From positions 4,404,501 through 4,468,500 of the forward strand of contig NZ_CP091110.1 of the NCBI RefSeq assembly GCF_021560175.1: a DNA stretch of 64,000 nt. Reading direction: 5' to 3'. Shown piece after piece: positions 41,831 through 53,260 of the stretch. The number at the start of each line of letters is the position of its first letter. The first letter of the stretch is position 1. A model generated the notes under the pieces. That model was not told where the DNA came from, did not search any database, and saw only the letters and a program-made list of their open reading frames with translations. A program made the position numbers and the translations under genes. The DNA comes from Neobacillus drentensis (GTDB lineage Bacteria; Bacillota; Bacilli; Bacillales; Cytobacillaceae).

Positions 41831-42955
41831 TTACCTTTTTGTTGGTAAAAAGGTTTCAAATAATGTCTCTACAGCTGAAGCTACTGTCATTTCTCCAGAA
41901 ATGACCTCATTCTCAAGTTTTGGCAAAGCACTTTTAACCCCTTTATGATGGTAAAAAAGAAATTGAAGCTGATCTGTTATCATTGAATATAACCATTCCT
42001 TGGCTTGTATTCTCCTTCTTTCCTCAAAAACTCCTGAAGATTTTACGGTTTCTTCAAAGTTCTGAATAACACGCCAAATTTCATTAATGCCTTCAAAAGT
42101 GATGGAAGAGCAAGGATATGCCCTTGTCACCCATCCTTTTGTAGCTGGCTGGAGGAAATGAAGGATTCGATTATACTCTTGCCTTGTATGTTCCGCTCTC
42201 TGTTTATTGGCTCCATCCGCTTTATGCACAACGATGAGATCCGCTAGTTCCATAATCCCTTTCTTCATTCCTTGAAGTTCATCCCCTGCCCCGGTCAAAA
42301 CTAGCAACATGAAAAGATCCACCATATCTCTAATAATTACCTCACTTTGGCCCACCCCAACCGTTTCAATTAATATAATATCAAAGCCGGCCGACTCACA
42401 TATTAACATGGCTTCCCTCGTTTTTCGGTGTACACCGCCAAGTTTTCCTCCCGTAGGTGACGGACGAATAAAAGAGTTCCTATTCTTTGATAATTGCTCC
42501 ATCCTAGTCTTATCGCCTAGAATACTGCCACCCGAGATACTTGAACTCGGATCAATGGCTAGTACAGCAACCCGGTACCCTAAACTGCACAGGTACATAC
42601 CAAAAGCCTCAATAAAGGTACTCTTACCGGCACCTGGTACACCAGTAATACCGATTCGAATTGAGTTTCCGGTTTTAGGCAGGAGCTTTTTCAGCAGCTC
42701 CTGTGCTTTTTGAAAATGTTGTTCAGCGTTACTCTCAACTAGTGTAATGGCTCGGGCAATCAGGCTGCGATCACCGTTCAGCACCCCATCATAAAGTACG
42801 TCAAGGGATGGTTCTGTTGTATTTCGTTTTTGGAAGCGCACATTTTTTTCAATAGCTGCAGGATGACCTTCAAGTTCTTCCCCTCTGCGTACAATACTTA
42901 AACAGTTGTCAGGTATATGAGGGTCACTCCATTCCGGCTTATGGTCCTTTCCCAT
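41831..42955 (-). CDS. meaB: Methylmalonyl-CoA mutase-associated GTPase MeaB
   Basis: G3E P-loop GTPase of 374 residues. Walker A GITGVPGAGKSTFIEAFG (residues about 99-116), switch region AIDPSSSISGGSILGDKTRM, ETVGVGQSE and base-recognition VHKADGAN. It guards cofactor loading and protects methylmalonyl-CoA mutase from inactivation. The start codon abuts the mutase stop, so the two are co-translated. Older annotation calls this family ArgK; the mutase context settles the function. Confidence 0.93.
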   Translation of the reverse strand: MGKDHKPEWSDPHIPDNCLSIVRRGEELEGHPAAIEKNVRFQKRNTTEPSLDVLYDGVLNGDRSLIARAITLVESNAEQHFQKAQELLKKLLPKTGNSIRIGITGVPGAGKSTFIEAFGMYLCSLGYRVAVLAIDPSSSISGGSILGDKTRMEQLSKNRNSFIRPSPTGGKLGGVHRKTREAMLICESAGFDIILIETVGVGQSEVIIRDMVDLFMLLVLTGAGDELQGMKKGIMELADLIVVHKADGANKQRAEHTRQEYNRILHFLQPATKGWVTRAYPCSSITFEGINEIWRVIQNFEETVKSSGVFEERRRIQAKEWLYSMITDQLQFLFYHHKGVKSALPKLENEVISGEMTVASAVETLFETFLPTKR

Positions 42956-45154
42956 TTATGGCGACACTTCCTCATAACCGAGTTTTAAATAAATCTCCCT
43001 AATTACTTTTTGAGCGGCCACAGGAATGATTGTGCCAGGTCCGAAAATGGCCGCTGCACCATGGTCATATAAAAATTGATAATCTTGTGCAGGAATGACT
43101 CCCCCAACAACAACCAAAATATCCTCTCGGCCCAATTTTTTCAATTCATCCACTAGTTGTGGAAGCAATGTCTTATGTCCGGCTGCAAGCGAGCTCATGC
43201 CCACTACATGAACATCATTTTCAACGGCTTGAATCGCTGTTTCTTCTGGCGTTTGGAACAATGGACTAATGTCGACATCAAAGCCTAAATCTGCAAAAGC
43301 AGTGGCGATGACCTTTGCTCCCCGATCATGACCGTCCTGACCCATTTTCGCAACAAGGATTCTTGGCCGTCTCCCTTCATTCTCAAGGAATTCATCCGTC
43401 ATTGTTTTTACTTCATTTATCTCTTCCTCGTTGCTGAAAGCTGTGCTATATACCCCACTAATGGAACGAATGACAGCTTTATGTCTTTTAGCCACACGCT
43501 CAATAGCGTCAGAAATTTCACCCAAGGTGGCTCTCACTCTTGCTGCGTTTACAGCAAGTTCTAATAGGTTTTGTTCTCCTGTCTCAGCAGCTTTCGTTAA
43601 TGCACTAAGCGCCTCGGCTACTTTTTGATGATCCCGAGCAGCTTTTAAAGCCGTTAATTTCTCAATTTGCTTTAAGCGGACAGCGGTATTATCAATATCC
43701 AATATATCAATTGCTTCTTCCTTTTCGAGCCTGTAGTGATTAACCCCAATGATCGTTTCCTTACCCGAATCAATTTGTGCCTGCCGTCTAGCAGCGGCTT
43801 CCTCGATTTTCATTTTTGGAAGACCTGTTTCAATAGCTTTAGCCATACCCCCAAGTCCTTCAATTTCTTCAATGTGTGTCCAAGCCCTTGATATTAAATC
43901 ATCTGTCAGCTTTTCAACATAATAAGACCCACCCCAAGGATCGATGACCTTAGTGATTCCTGTTTCTTCTTGCAAGAACAACTGAGTGTTTCGGGCAATC
44001 CGGGCAGAGAAATCTGTTGGTAAGGCAATGGCCTCATCCAAGGCGTTCGTATGCAGTGATTGGGTATGACCCATAGCTGCAGCATGGGCCTCAAGTAGTG
44101 TTCGGGTAACATTATTAAATGGATCCTGTTCGGTTAAACTCCACCCCGATGTTTGTGAATGAGTTCGTAATGCTAACGATTTTTCATTTTCTGGATGGAA
44201 GGACTTCATCATTTTGGCCCATATGAATCTTGCTGCCCGCATTTTGGCGACTTCCATAAAATAATTCATCCCAATTGCCCAGAAAAAGGACAGCCGAGGT
44301 GCAAATGAATCAATGTCAATCCCCGCTTTAAGACCTGTTCGGACATACTCCAAGCCATCTGCAAGTGTATAAGCTAACTCTAAATCTGCGGGAGCACCTG
44401 CTTCTTGCATATGATAGCCGGATATACTAATACTATTAAACTTTGGCATGTATTTAGATGTATATTCAAAAATATCGGCAATAATCTTCATCGACATTGC
44501 TGGAGGGTAAATATAGGTATTGCGAACCATATATTCTTTTAAAATATCATTTTGAATCGTTCCCGAGAGCTTTTCTTGGCTGACCCCCTGCTCCTCAGCC
44601 GTTACAATGAAGAAAGCTAGAATGGGCAAGACTGCGCCGTTCATAGTCATCGAAACAGACATTTGGTCCAAGGGGATTCCAGCAAAAAGGGTCTTCATAT
44701 CAAGAATAGAGTCTATGGCAACTCCCGCTTTACCAACGTCGCCAACTACACGAGGATGGTCCGAGTCGTAGCCGCGATGGGTAGCTAAATCAAAGGCAAC
44801 AGATAATCCCTTTTGTCCCATAGCAAGATTTCGGCGGTAAAAGGCATTACTTTCTTCAGCAGTTGAGAAGCCTGCATACTGCCTAACCGTCCAAGGCCGA
44901 TTCACATACATGGTCGGATACGGTCCCCTCGTATAAGGAGGCAGACCCGGAAGGTCATCAATGTGTTCTAACCCTTGACGATCTTCTTTTGTATAAATAG
45001 GCTTAAGGGATATTTGTTCATTTGTTTCAAACAGCAAATCTTCAATGGAAGAAGAAATTTCATGATGAACTTTCTCTTCCCACTCTTTTTTTGTCATAAA
45101 TGTTTGGTTAGCAAACAATGGAATACTTTGAAAATCAGGCTTTTGTTTCTTCAA
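42956..45154 (-). CDS. mutB: Methylmalonyl-CoA mutase large (catalytic) subunit
   Basis: 732 residues. The N-terminal TIM barrel binds the acyl-Co[61 protein letters not shown]. The C-terminal adenosylcobalamin domain carries the base-off motif [20 protein letters not shown] (DxHxxG, about residue 610), then [10 protein letters not shown] and VVGGVIP. Converts (R)-methylmalonyl-CoA to succinyl-CoA. The start is TTG 45152-45154, seven bases after TGGAGGTG, overlapping the end of mutA by 20 nt. Operon mutA-mutB-meaB. Confidence 0.96.
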   Translation of the reverse strand: MKKQKPDFQSIPLFANQTFMTKKEWEEKVHHEISSSIEDLLFETNEQISLKPIYTKEDRQGLEHIDDLPGLPPYTRGPYPTMYVNRPWTVRQYAGFSTAEESNAFYRRNLAMGQKGLSVAFDLATHRGYDSDHPRVVGDVGKAGVAIDSILDMKTLFAGIPLDQMSVSMTMNGAVLPILAFFIVTAEEQGVSQEKLSGTIQNDILKEYMVRNTYIYPPAMSMKIIADIFEYTSKYMPKFNSISISGYHMQEAGAPADLELAYTLADGLEYVRTGLKAGIDIDSFAPRLSFFWAIGMNYFMEVAKMRAARFIWAKMMKSFHPENEKSLALRTHSQTSGWSLTEQDPFNNVTRTLLEAHAAAMGHTQSLHTNALDEAIALPTDFSARIARNTQLFLQEETGITKVIDPWGGSYYVEKLTDDLISRAWTHIEEIEGLGGMAKAIETGLPKMKIEEAAARRQAQIDSGKETIIGVNHYRLEKEEAIDILDIDNTAVRLKQIEKLTALKAARDHQKVAEALSALTKAAETGEQNLLELAVNAARVRATLGEISDAIERVAKRHKAVIRSISGVYSTAFSNEEEINEVKTMTDEFLENEGRRPRILVAKMGQDGHDRGAKVIATAFADLGFDVDISPLFQTPEETAIQAVENDVHVVGMSSLAAGHKTLLPQLVDELKKLGREDILVVVGGVIPAQDYQFLYDHGAAAIFGPGTIIPVAAQKVIREIYLKLGYEEVSP

Positions 45155-47024
45155 CCGTATTCACCTCCATATCTGTGAGGATAGCAATAAGAGTTTCATA
45201 ACAATTAGTCCCTGTATGAATGAACTGCTTAATGCCCAGACTCTGCCACTGGGGCTGTTTTTCTACTTCAGGAAGCCCGGCTAAATAAAATTGGCGGTCA
45301 GGAAATTCGGATTTTAGGACTGAAAGTATGTTTTCACCTGCTAGTTCGTACTGTTCATTTGTTCCACAAAAGCAGAAAAAGGATGTAGTTGATTCTAAGA
45401 TAAATTGTTTAGCATGTTCTATAGTTACAATCGGCTTGCTTTCTATTACGTTCAAACCACCTGCCGCAAGAAAGCCTTTCATAAAATCAAGCCTTGGTTT
45501 ATAGTGCTTTAATTCTCCAAGACATACGATCCCTACAGATGGAATAGTACCAACTTTTCCTTCAAGCTGCTTTGCCTTTTGTCGCAGCTCTTCAAATGGC
45601 TCTGTAAGTCTTCGTGCGGGAATTGCTTCTATTTTGCTTAATGAATACGTTCCATTTGAAAAAAATGGTTTTATGTTCCCCTGTTGAGGGTTGGAGGCGA
45701 TTTCATTTATATCTGCATAAACATTGGTTCCAACCATACTTTGCTTTCTTGTTTGAATATCCAGATTCTTACTGTCATAGACAGCTTTAATTTCCTGCTG
45801 CAGCCAATTGGATTTTAAACTATTTAATATACCGCCCTGGGCTTCGATTTTTTGGAAATAATCCCAAGCTTTTTCGGCAAGTTCATTCGTTAGTTCTTCC
45901 ACATACCAAGAGCCACCTGCTGGGTCGATTACTTTTTCTAGGTGTGCCTCATGTTTCAAGAGTAGTTGAATATTTCTAGCGATTCTTTCTGCAAATGGTG
46001 TAGTGACTGTAAGATGATCAAAAGGAGAAACTTGTAAATATTGAACCCCTCCGATGATGGCAGCAAATGCTTCATTTCCTGCCCTTAGAAGATTGACATA
46101 GGGGTCATGTAAGGATTTTGTGAAGGAAGAGGTTTCAGCAGAAATAATCATCCCTTGGGCTTCGTCTTTGATACCGTAAAGTTCCGTTATTCGATTCCAG
46201 AGTACTCTTGCTGCCCGAAGTTTAGCCATTTCCATGAAGAAGTTACTTCCAATCGAGAATTGGAAGACGATTTTTTTTACGATTACAGGAAGGTCCAGTT
46301 CACTCTCCTGAAGGATATCGAGATACTGAACCCCTTCTGCTATCGCAATGGCCAGTTCTTGGACGGCATTTGCTCCGCCATTATGATATGGGGTAGTATC
46401 AATTAGAATGGTGCTTAGTGATGAAAAACTTTTACTATACTTGTTTATATTTTTTTTCCATTCCTCGATATATTCCTGTGAGAAAGCTCCTTCCTCAGCA
46501 AATAGTGCAATCGGGTCTGAACCAATATAGCCAGTAACCTTATCAGCTGTGTTTTCATCTTCGGCCAGTTTGGCTAAAACTTTTAGAACCGCTGATTGCC
46601 ATCCTTTTGCATTAATCGCCAAGGGATATTGATGATAGAGTCCTTCTAAAACGCTAGAAAGGCTGTGATTTGTTTCAATTAATTCCTCCGATACCTTAAA
46701 GGCAATGGCCGTTTGCCCTTTTTCTACGGCATCATGAAGTTTCTCCTTTAATTCACTAGGTGATTGGTAGGCTAACTGCTGAGCAACTTTCCACTTATTC
46801 GTGTGGTAGCCCAATGGATCAATTCCTCGCCGATAATCGGAACCTCCCGGATAATCTGGAACTGGCTTCTCATCGTTCCGTGAATAAAGCGGTTTCAAAA
46901 CAATGTTCTCATATGTATGTTGATGTAAAGAATCAATCTTTTTCCCTTTGAGAGTGCTTTCCGCTTTTTCTTGCCAATCCTCAATTGTTTTCTGTAAAAA
47001 TGATTGATTTTTTATGCTATCCAA
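45135..47024 (-). CDS. mutA: Methylmalonyl-CoA mutase small subunit
   Basis: About 629 residues, homologous to the large subunit but without cobalamin ligands. The barrel region is recognisable ([53 protein letters not shown]). The C-terminal domain ([20 protein letters not shown]) lacks DxHxxG, as is usual for MutA. I favour TTG 47022-47024, six bases after AGGGGAG; an in-frame ATG two codons upstream abuts the ribosome site. First gene of mutA-mutB-meaB, downstream of the bkd operon, whose terminator at 47176 separates the two. Confidence 0.93.
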   Translation of the reverse strand: MDSIKNQSFLQKTIEDWQEKAESTLKGKKIDSLHQHTYENIVLKPLYSRNDEKPVPDYPGGSDYRRGIDPLGYHTNKWKVAQQLAYQSPSELKEKLHDAVEKGQTAIAFKVSEELIETNHSLSSVLEGLYHQYPLAINAKGWQSAVLKVLAKLAEDENTADKVTGYIGSDPIALFAEEGAFSQEYIEEWKKNINKYSKSFSSLSTILIDTTPYHNGGANAVQELAIAIAEGVQYLDILQESELDLPVIVKKIVFQFSIGSNFFMEMAKLRAARVLWNRITELYGIKDEAQGMIISAETSSFTKSLHDPYVNLLRAGNEAFAAIIGGVQYLQVSPFDHLTVTTPFAERIARNIQLLLKHEAHLEKVIDPAGGSWYVEELTNELAEKAWDYFQKIEAQGGILNSLKSNWLQQEIKAVYDSKNLDIQTRKQSMVGTNVYADINEIASNPQQGNIKPFFSNGTYSLSKIEAIPARRLTEPFEELRQKAKQLEGKVGTIPSVGIVCLGELKHYKPRLDFMKGFLAAGGLNVIESKPIVTIEHAKQFILESTTSFFCFCGTNEQYELAGENILSVLKSEFPDRQFYLAGLPEVEKQPQWQSLGIKQFIHTGTNCYETLIAILTDMEVNTVEETKA

Positions 47025-47175
47025 CTCCATCTCCCCTTTCTTCCAAATTGAAGTAAAATTCAATTAATTCTACTTATTTCTATTTTATGGTACAAATAGT
47101 TTTCAAGCAATAACAAAAGGCGCTGGAGCTGATTTCAGAGTCCTAATTCAATTATTTAAAATTTCCTATACCGTC

Positions 47176-47206
47176 ATAAAAACCGCTGTCAGTCCTGACA
47201 GCGGTT
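47176..47206 (-). terminator. Terminator of the bkd operon
   Basis: Minus strand AACCGCTGTCA/TGACAGCGGTT, a perfect 11-bp stem with a 4-nt loop, followed by TTTTATG, 10 bp after bkdB. Confidence 0.85.
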
Positions 47207-47215
47207 GTTTAATGC

Positions 47216-48535
47216 CTAATAAATAGATGTTGTTGATTTAGAGGTATTTTCCACAATTTCTTTCACTCGCTGTAAGAAACGGCCGCAAATCAGTCCGTCT
47301 AATACCCTGTGGTCCAATGACATACATAGATTCACCATATCCCTGATGGCAATCATGTTATTGTTCATAACTACTGGCCGTTTAACAATTGACTCCACTT
47401 GAAGGATCGCTGCTTGCGGATAGTTAATGATTCCCATCGATTGAACTGAGCCAAATGAACCCGTGTTGTTCACCGTAAATGTCCCGCCTTGCATATCTTC
47501 TGATTTTAATTTCCCTGTTCGCACTTTTACGGCCAGTTCAGAGATTTCTCGAGCTATTCCTTTAATGGATTTTTCATCTGCATTTTTAATGACAGGAACA
47601 TACAAGGCATCTTCCGTAGCAACTGCAATAGAAATATTAATGTCTTTCTTTTGAATGATTTTATCCCCGGCCCACATTGAGTTTATTTGCGGAAACTCTT
47701 TCAAGGCTTGGGCTGTCGCTTTTACAAAAAAGGCAAAAAAGGTAAGATTGAAACCTTCATTCTTCTTAAAATCATCTTTTAGACTGTTGCGATATTCCAC
47801 AAGATTAGTTGCGTCCACCTCCATCATGGTCCAGGCATGCGGCGCTTCATGTTTACTGCGAAGCATATTAGCCGCAATCGCTTTACGTATCCCAGTGACT
47901 GGAATCTCAAGGTCTCCTTTACTAACGGGAACTGTCACTTGTTGAGGCGCCGGCGCCGGCGCCGAAACCGCTGCTGGCTGACTTGGCACAGCTGGTACTT
48001 CTTTTGCTTTGGCTTCGACCGCAGGTATTAATTCACTTACGGATTCAACCATTTGGGCTGAGGTTGGAATATGACCCGATTCAATTAATTTCAATAGGTC
48101 CTTTCTAGTAATCCGTCCCCCTGCACCTGTACCAGAAACCTTTGTTAAATCTATCCCGTGCTCTTGGGAAATTTTTAGCACAGCAGGTGAATACCGAGTT
48201 TTATTTGGTTGAACCGATGTGCTTGTCGTTTCTGTTATTCTATTTTCTTCTGGTTTAGGATTTTCTGCAGCAGCAGCGTCCAGTGTAGTATTAGCTTCGA
48301 TTTCAATGGTGCAGATTATTTCCCCGACCGCTAGTGTCTCGCCTTCTTCAGCAATCAGCTCTTTAATCACACCAGTAAAGGAGGACGGGACTTCTGCATT
48401 TACTTTATCGGTCATGACCTCGGCAAGTGGGTCGTATTTATTTACTCGATCACCCGCAGTGACTAACCACTTGCTAATAGTCCCTTCGGTTACACTTTCC
48501 CCTAATTGAGGCATTCTAATTTGTTCAATTGCCAC
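47216..48535 (-). CDS. bkdB: Branched-chain 2-oxoacid dehydrogenase E2 (dihydrolipoyl acyltransferase)
   Basis: 439 residues. The lipoyl domain comes first (EVMTDKVNAEVPSSFTGVI, lysine near residue 43). Next is an E1/E3-binding peripheral domain (YSPAVLKISQEHGIDLTKVS near residue 115), then an Ala/Pro-rich linker (VPSQPAAVSAPAPAPQ). The catalytic domain follows with SLDHRVLDG near the C-terminus. The start is GTG 48533-48535, ten bases after AAGGAGG; the ATG three codons upstream abuts the ribosome site. Transfers isobutyryl, isovaleryl or methylbutyryl groups to CoA. Last gene of the bkd operon. Confidence 0.96.
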   Translation of the reverse strand: MAIEQIRMPQLGESVTEGTISKWLVTAGDRVNKYDPLAEVMTDKVNAEVPSSFTGVIKELIAEEGETLAVGEIICTIEIEANTTLDAAAAENPKPEENRITETTSTSVQPNKTRYSPAVLKISQEHGIDLTKVSGTGAGGRITRKDLLKLIESGHIPTSAQMVESVSELIPAVEAKAKEVPAVPSQPAAVSAPAPAPQQVTVPVSKGDLEIPVTGIRKAIAANMLRSKHEAPHAWTMMEVDATNLVEYRNSLKDDFKKNEGFNLTFFAFFVKATAQALKEFPQINSMWAGDKIIQKKDINISIAVATEDALYVPVIKNADEKSIKGIAREISELAVKVRTGKLKSEDMQGGTFTVNNTGSFGSVQSMGIINYPQAAILQVESIVKRPVVMNNNMIAIRDMVNLCMSLDHRVLDGLICGRFLQRVKEIVENTSKSTTSIY

Positions 48536-48550
48536 GAGTTCCATACCTCC

Positions 48551-49534
48551 TTAATATTCCGCCAGCTCACGCATTGCTTTTTCAACTTTGTCAGGATTAA
48601 TCATAAAGAATTTCTCCATAGTAGGAGAATATGGCATAGCCGGGACATCCGGTCCTGCGAGCCGTTTAATCGGTGCATCTAAATCAAATAAACAATTTTC
48701 CGCTATAATGGCTGATACCTCACCGATGATGCTCCCTTCCTTATTGTCCTCTGTTATTAGCAGGACCTTGCCTGTTTTAGAAGCTGCCTCAATAATTGCC
48801 TCTTGGTCTAGCGGGTAGACAGTTCTTAAATCAAGAATATGAGCAGAAATTCCGTCGCGGGCTAATTTTTCTGCCGCTTGAAGGGCAAAATGAACACATA
48901 GACCATAAGTAATAACTGTAATATCTTCTCCTTCTCGTTTTACATCAGCTTTCCCGATCGGCAGGGTATAATCATCTGCAGGGACTTCACCCTTTATTAA
49001 ACGATAGGCCCGTTTGTGCTCGAAAAAGAGAACGGGGTCATTGTCGCGAATGGCTGCTTTTAATAGGCCTTTCGCATCGTATGGTGTCGAAGGCATGACT
49101 ATTTTCAAGCCCGGCTGATTAGCAAAAACAGCTTCCACTGACTGGGAATGATAAAGTGCTCCATGTACTCCTCCTCCATAAGGGGCACGGATAACAATTG
49201 GACAGTTCCAATCATTATTAGAACGATAGCGAATTTTTGCCGCTTCAGAAATAATTTGGTTTACCGCAGGCATGATAAAATCAGCAAATTGCATTTCTGC
49301 AATTGGGCGCATTCCGTACATCGCTGCCCCGATTCCTACACCTGCGATAGCTGACTCTGCAAGTGGTGTATCAATGACCCGTTCCTCGCCAAATTGTTCG
49401 TACAACCCCTGGGTTGCTTTAAATACGCCGCCTTTCACCCCTACATCTTCTCCAAGGATAAACACCTTTGGATCCCGTTCCATTTCTTCACGCATCGCCA
49501 TTGTGATTGAATCAATATATGAAATAATCGCCAT
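48551..49534 (-). CDS. bkdAB: Branched-chain 2-oxoacid dehydrogenase E1 beta subunit
   Basis: 327-residue transketolase-like beta subunit. EDVGVKGGVFKATQGLYEQF near residues 29-48, IRAPYGGGVHGALYHSQSVE and DLRTVYPLDQEAIIEAA are typical. With BkdAA it forms the thiamine-diphosphate E1 component that decarboxylates branched-chain keto acids. It lies 12 bp after bkdAA and 15 bp before bkdB. Confidence 0.96.
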   Translation of the reverse strand: MAIISYIDSITMAMREEMERDPKVFILGEDVGVKGGVFKATQGLYEQFGEERVIDTPLAESAIAGVGIGAAMYGMRPIAEMQFADFIMPAVNQIISEAAKIRYRSNNDWNCPIVIRAPYGGGVHGALYHSQSVEAVFANQPGLKIVMPSTPYDAKGLLKAAIRDNDPVLFFEHKRAYRLIKGEVPADDYTLPIGKADVKREGEDITVITYGLCVHFALQAAEKLARDGISAHILDLRTVYPLDQEAIIEAASKTGKVLLITEDNKEGSIIGEVSAIIAENCLFDLDAPIKRLAGPDVPAMPYSPTMEKFFMINPDKVEKAMRELAEY

Positions 49535-49546
49535 TTTACGTCCCCC

Positions 49547-50548
49547 TTACTCTTCCGTTTCCGCATAAACATATTTCAATGCATCTTCTGGTGCTGAATA
49601 AGGAGCATTTTCAGCATAATCTGTCGCCTCATTCACCAGTTTCATCACACGGTCATTGATTTCTTTTTCCAGTTCATCATTTAAGACATTCGTTTCTTTC
49701 AAATAGGCCCCAAAGGTCATCAGGGGATCCTTTGTTTTTGCTTTGGCCACTTCATCCGGTGCGCGGTATGAACGATCGTCATCATCCGAAGAATGTGGTG
49801 TAAGACGGTAAGAGACCGTTTCAACCAGTGTTGGACCTTCACCGCGGCGGCCTCTGTCAGCAGCCTCTTTTACAGCCCTATACACTTCCAAAGGATCATT
49901 ACCATCAACTGTTACACCTGGCATCCCATATCCGATTGCACGATCTGACACCTTTTCACAGGCCAATTGTTTTTCAATTGGGACAGAAATAGCATATTTA
50001 TTATTTTCACACATGAAAATAACCGGAAGTTTATGCACACCTGCAAAGTTTGCTCCCTCATGGAAATCTCCTTGGTTTGAGGAACCTTCCCCAAAGGTAA
50101 CAAATGTTACGAGGTCTTTTTTCTCCATCTTTCCTGCAAGAGCGATTCCTACAGCGTGAGGAACTTGTGTCGTAACAGGAGACGATCCTGTTACGATTCT
50201 ATTTTTCTTTTGACCAAAGTGTCCAGGCATTTGCCGGCTTCCCGAATTGGGGTCCTCCGCCTTGGCAAAACCCGAGAGCATCAATTCTGTTGGGGTCATC
50301 CCGAATGTTAATACAACCCCCATGTCACGGTAATATGGAAGTACATAATCCTTCTCTCGGTCAAGAGCAAAAGCGGCCCCTACTTGTGCTGCCTCTTGGC
50401 CCTGACATGAAATAACAAATGGAATTTTCCCAGCACGATTCAATAACCACATCCGCTCATCAATGCGCCGGGCCAAAAGCATCGTCTCATACATTTCCAA
50501 TACCTTTTGGTCGCTTAAACCTAAACTTTCATGACGCTTTTCTGCCAT
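49547..50548 (-). CDS. bkdAA: Branched-chain 2-oxoacid dehydrogenase E1 alpha subunit
   Basis: 333 residues. The ThDP-binding motif spans FGEGSSNQGDFHEGANFAG to CENNKYAIS (GDG-type, residues about 150-185). The phosphorylation-loop-like YRLTPHSSDDDDRSYR near residue 265 is typical. ATG 50546-50548 follows GGGAGGT; an open extension of 17 codons upstream lacks a ribosome site. Co-transcribed with lpdV and bkdAB. Confidence 0.96.
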   Translation of the reverse strand: MAEKRHESLGLSDQKVLEMYETMLLARRIDERMWLLNRAGKIPFVISCQGQEAAQVGAAFALDREKDYVLPYYRDMGVVLTFGMTPTELMLSGFAKAEDPNSGSRQMPGHFGQKKNRIVTGSSPVTTQVPHAVGIALAGKMEKKDLVTFVTFGEGSSNQGDFHEGANFAGVHKLPVIFMCENNKYAISVPIEKQLACEKVSDRAIGYGMPGVTVDGNDPLEVYRAVKEAADRGRRGEGPTLVETVSYRLTPHSSDDDDRSYRAPDEVAKAKTKDPLMTFGAYLKETNVLNDELEKEINDRVMKLVNEATDYAENAPYSAPEDALKYVYAETEE

Positions 50549-50613
50549 ATATTTCTTACCTCCCGATTGTTCGCTATACACTAGCAGTGATTTTAGCATA
50601 AAACGTTTATATA

Positions 50614-52035
50614 TTATGAATGAATGGCCTTGCCATCAACGGCTAAGGCAGCTTCTCCAATGGCTTCTGTTAAAGTTGGATGTGGATGAATGGTATGAGC
50701 AATTTCCCATGGGGTTGCATCTAATACCATGGCAAGCCCAGCCTCTGTAATCATATCTGTTACATGCGGCCCGATCATATGCACTCCTAGAATATCATCA
50801 GTCTCCGAATCTGCGACAATTTTTACAAAGCCATCTGATTCACCGAAAACCAGAGCTTTCCCGATTGCCCGGAAGGAAAACTTACCTATTTTCAATTTAT
50901 GGCCTTTTTCTTTTGCATGCTCCTCAGTTATTCCGACACTGGAAACCTCCGGGTTACTATAGATGCACCTGGATACTAAGTTATAATTCATTGGCGATGG
51001 TTTTTCTTCTGCTATATGCTCCACTGCAATAATCCCTTCGTGTGAGGCAACATGTGCAAGTTGTAAACCACCGATTACGTCACCTATCGCATAAATATGG
51101 GACTCTTTCGTTTGATAAAATTCATTGGTCACAATAAAGCCATTTTCAGCTTGGATATCGGTATTTTCAAGTCCAATTCCCTCTAAATTTGCTTGGCGGC
51201 CAACTGAGACTAAGAGTTTTTCAGCCTTAAACTGCTTAAGAACGCCTTTAACCTCTGCTGAAATACGAACCTCTTGATCTTTAACCATTGTTTCAGGAAG
51301 CACCTTAGCACTTGTAACCAGGTTAATCCCTTTCTTTTTCATTACTCGCTGCATTTCTTTAGAAATATCTATATCCTCTGTTGGAATAATGCGGTCAGCA
51401 GACTCAAGAACTGTAACCTCAATACCAAAATCAGACAGCATGGAAGCCCATTCTATTCCAATTACACCGCCTCCAATTATAAGGATGGATTTGGGCAACT
51501 CTTTAAGCTGTAATGCTTCATCAGAAGACATCACAAATTCACCATCGATATCTAAACCAGGAAGTGTTCTAGGTCTTGAACCTGTGGCCACAATTACATT
51601 TTTCGGAATTAACATCTCGTTTTCCGTTCCGTTGTTCATTTCCACAGAAATAGTGCCTGGCATTGGTGAAAAAATTGATGGTCCAAGGATGCGGCCGATT
51701 CCTTCATAGACATCAATCTTTCCTTGTTTCATTAAATGTTGGACGCCTTTATGTAATTGATCAATAATTTTATTTTTTCTAGCTTGAACTTTTCCAAAAT
51801 CTAATGAAACATCGCTCGTGATCACACCAAAATCCTCACCGCGCTTTGTTGTTGCAAATACCTCTGCACTTCTTAATAGGGCCTTACTTGGTATGCATCC
51901 TTTATGCAGGCAGGTCCCTCCCAACTTTCCTTTTTCTACAATAGCTGTTTTTAAACCAAGCTGAGAAGCACGAATAGCTGCTACATAGCCGCCAGTTCCA
52001 CCTCCAAGAATGACCAAATCATATTCTTGAGCCAC
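50614..52035 (-). CDS. lpdV: Dihydrolipoyl dehydrogenase (E3) of the branched-chain complex
   Basis: 473-residue FAD-dependent disulfide oxidoreductase. FAD motif DLVILGGGTGGYVAAIRASQ at residues about 5-24 and the redox disulfide in GGTCLHKGCIPSKALL. The NAD-binding motif is ILIIGGGVIGIEWASML, and the C-terminal HIHPHPTLTEAIGEAAL holds the active-site His-Glu pair. The start is GTG 52033-52035 after GGGGAGG. Placement within the bkd operon assigns it to the branched-chain complex. Confidence 0.96.
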   Translation of the reverse strand: MAQEYDLVILGGGTGGYVAAIRASQLGLKTAIVEKGKLGGTCLHKGCIPSKALLRSAEVFATTKRGEDFGVITSDVSLDFGKVQARKNKIIDQLHKGVQHLMKQGKIDVYEGIGRILGPSIFSPMPGTISVEMNNGTENEMLIPKNVIVATGSRPRTLPGLDIDGEFVMSSDEALQLKELPKSILIIGGGVIGIEWASMLSDFGIEVTVLESADRIIPTEDIDISKEMQRVMKKKGINLVTSAKVLPETMVKDQEVRISAEVKGVLKQFKAEKLLVSVGRQANLEGIGLENTDIQAENGFIVTNEFYQTKESHIYAIGDVIGGLQLAHVASHEGIIAVEHIAEEKPSPMNYNLVSRCIYSNPEVSSVGITEEHAKEKGHKLKIGKFSFRAIGKALVFGESDGFVKIVADSETDDILGVHMIGPHVTDMITEAGLAMVLDATPWEIAHTIHPHPTLTEAIGEAALAVDGKAIHS

Positions 52036-52057
52036 TTATGTTTCCTCCCCATATTCG

Positions 52058-53161
52058 TTAAATTTTTGCAGTAGAAAAATTCCCTGGATATACCTTTACT
52101 TCTTCTTCACCGCTTAAAACCCGAAGTGCCCCTTCTGCCAAGGCTTGAAGTTCATTTTCTCCGGGTTGAACAATTACATCCGCAATCCAATTGACTCGAT
52201 CGCTAATAGATTTCACAAATCCATTTGCAAAGCTGAGTCCGCCTGTTAAGATAATCGCATCCACCTTGCCGGAAACAACCGCACTGCAAGCCCCTATCTC
52301 TTTTGCTACCTGATAGGCCATCGCCTCATAGACTAGCTCTGCCACTTTGTCCCCCGCAGCAATTCTCTTTTCTACCGTTACAGCATCGTTTGTGCCAAGG
52401 TATCCGACAAGTCCACCATGTCCTACAAGTTTCTTCATCATTTCTTCCCGATAATATTCGCCTGAAAAACAAAGGGCAATTAAATCCCCTGCAGGCACCG
52501 TCCCAGCCCGTTCAGGACTAAAAGGTCCATCACCGTGTAAACCATTGTTTACATCAACAACCTTTCCTTGTTGATGGACACCGACCGTAATGCCGCCGCC
52601 CATATGGGCAACAATCAAATTTAATTCACTGTATTCCTTTCCCAGTTCCTTTGCTACTCTTCGAGCAACTGCCTTTTGATTCAAGGCATGAAAAATACTT
52701 TTTCTTTCAATTAAGGAGAAACCGGAGATCCTAGCAATTGGGGCGAGTTCATCAACAACAACCGGATCGACAATGAAGGCAGGAATATTTAAACCTGAAG
52801 CAATTTCATAGGCTATAATCCCACCTAAATTAGATGCATGCTGCCCGGCATAGCCAGATCTTAAATCCTTTAACATTAAATCATTGACCTCGTATGTTCC
52901 GCCTTCAATAGGCCGAAGTAAGCCGCCACGTCCGCAAACAGCTGATAATTTTGATATGTTAATTCCTTCATTATCCAGTGTTTCCAAAATTACAGCTTTT
53001 CTAAATTGGTATTGGTCAATAATATTTGTAAAAGTATTAATGATTTCTACATCATGACGGATTGATTTTTCAAACATAGAAACTTCATTATCAAAAACAC
53101 CAATTTTAGTCGATGTTGATCCTGGGTTAATGGTAAGTATCCGATCTTTATAATCCGGCAA
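52058..53161 (-). CDS. buk: Butyrate kinase
   Basis: 367-residue ASKHA-fold acyl kinase: [19 protein letters not shown] at the N-terminus, [20 protein letters not shown] for phosphate binding, [15 protein letters not shown], and [12 protein letters not shown] at the C-terminal domain. Makes ATP from branched-chain acyl phosphate, with Ptb. The start chosen is TTG 53159-53161, eight bases after GTGGAGG; the frame extends 26 codons further upstream without support. It lies between bcd and lpdV. Confidence 0.94.
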   Translation of the reverse strand: MPDYKDRILTINPGSTSTKIGVFDNEVSMFEKSIRHDVEIINTFTNIIDQYQFRKAVILETLDNEGINISKLSAVCGRGGLLRPIEGGTYEVNDLMLKDLRSGYAGQHASNLGGIIAYEIASGLNIPAFIVDPVVVDELAPIARISGFSLIERKSIFHALNQKAVARRVAKELGKEYSELNLIVAHMGGGITVGVHQQGKVVDVNNGLHGDGPFSPERAGTVPAGDLIALCFSGEYYREEMMKKLVGHGGLVGYLGTNDAVTVEKRIAAGDKVAELVYEAMAYQVAKEIGACSAVVSGKVDAIILTGGLSFANGFVKSISDRVNWIADVIVQPGENELQALAEGALRVLSGEEEVKVYPGNFSTAKI

Positions 53162-53260
53162 CGTCGTAACCTCCACTTTAAAACATCTATCTAAAGGCAA
53201 ATGCGCTGAATCCAATTCAGCGCTTTGCCTTAACATCATGTTCCTGGTATGGTCCTTGTA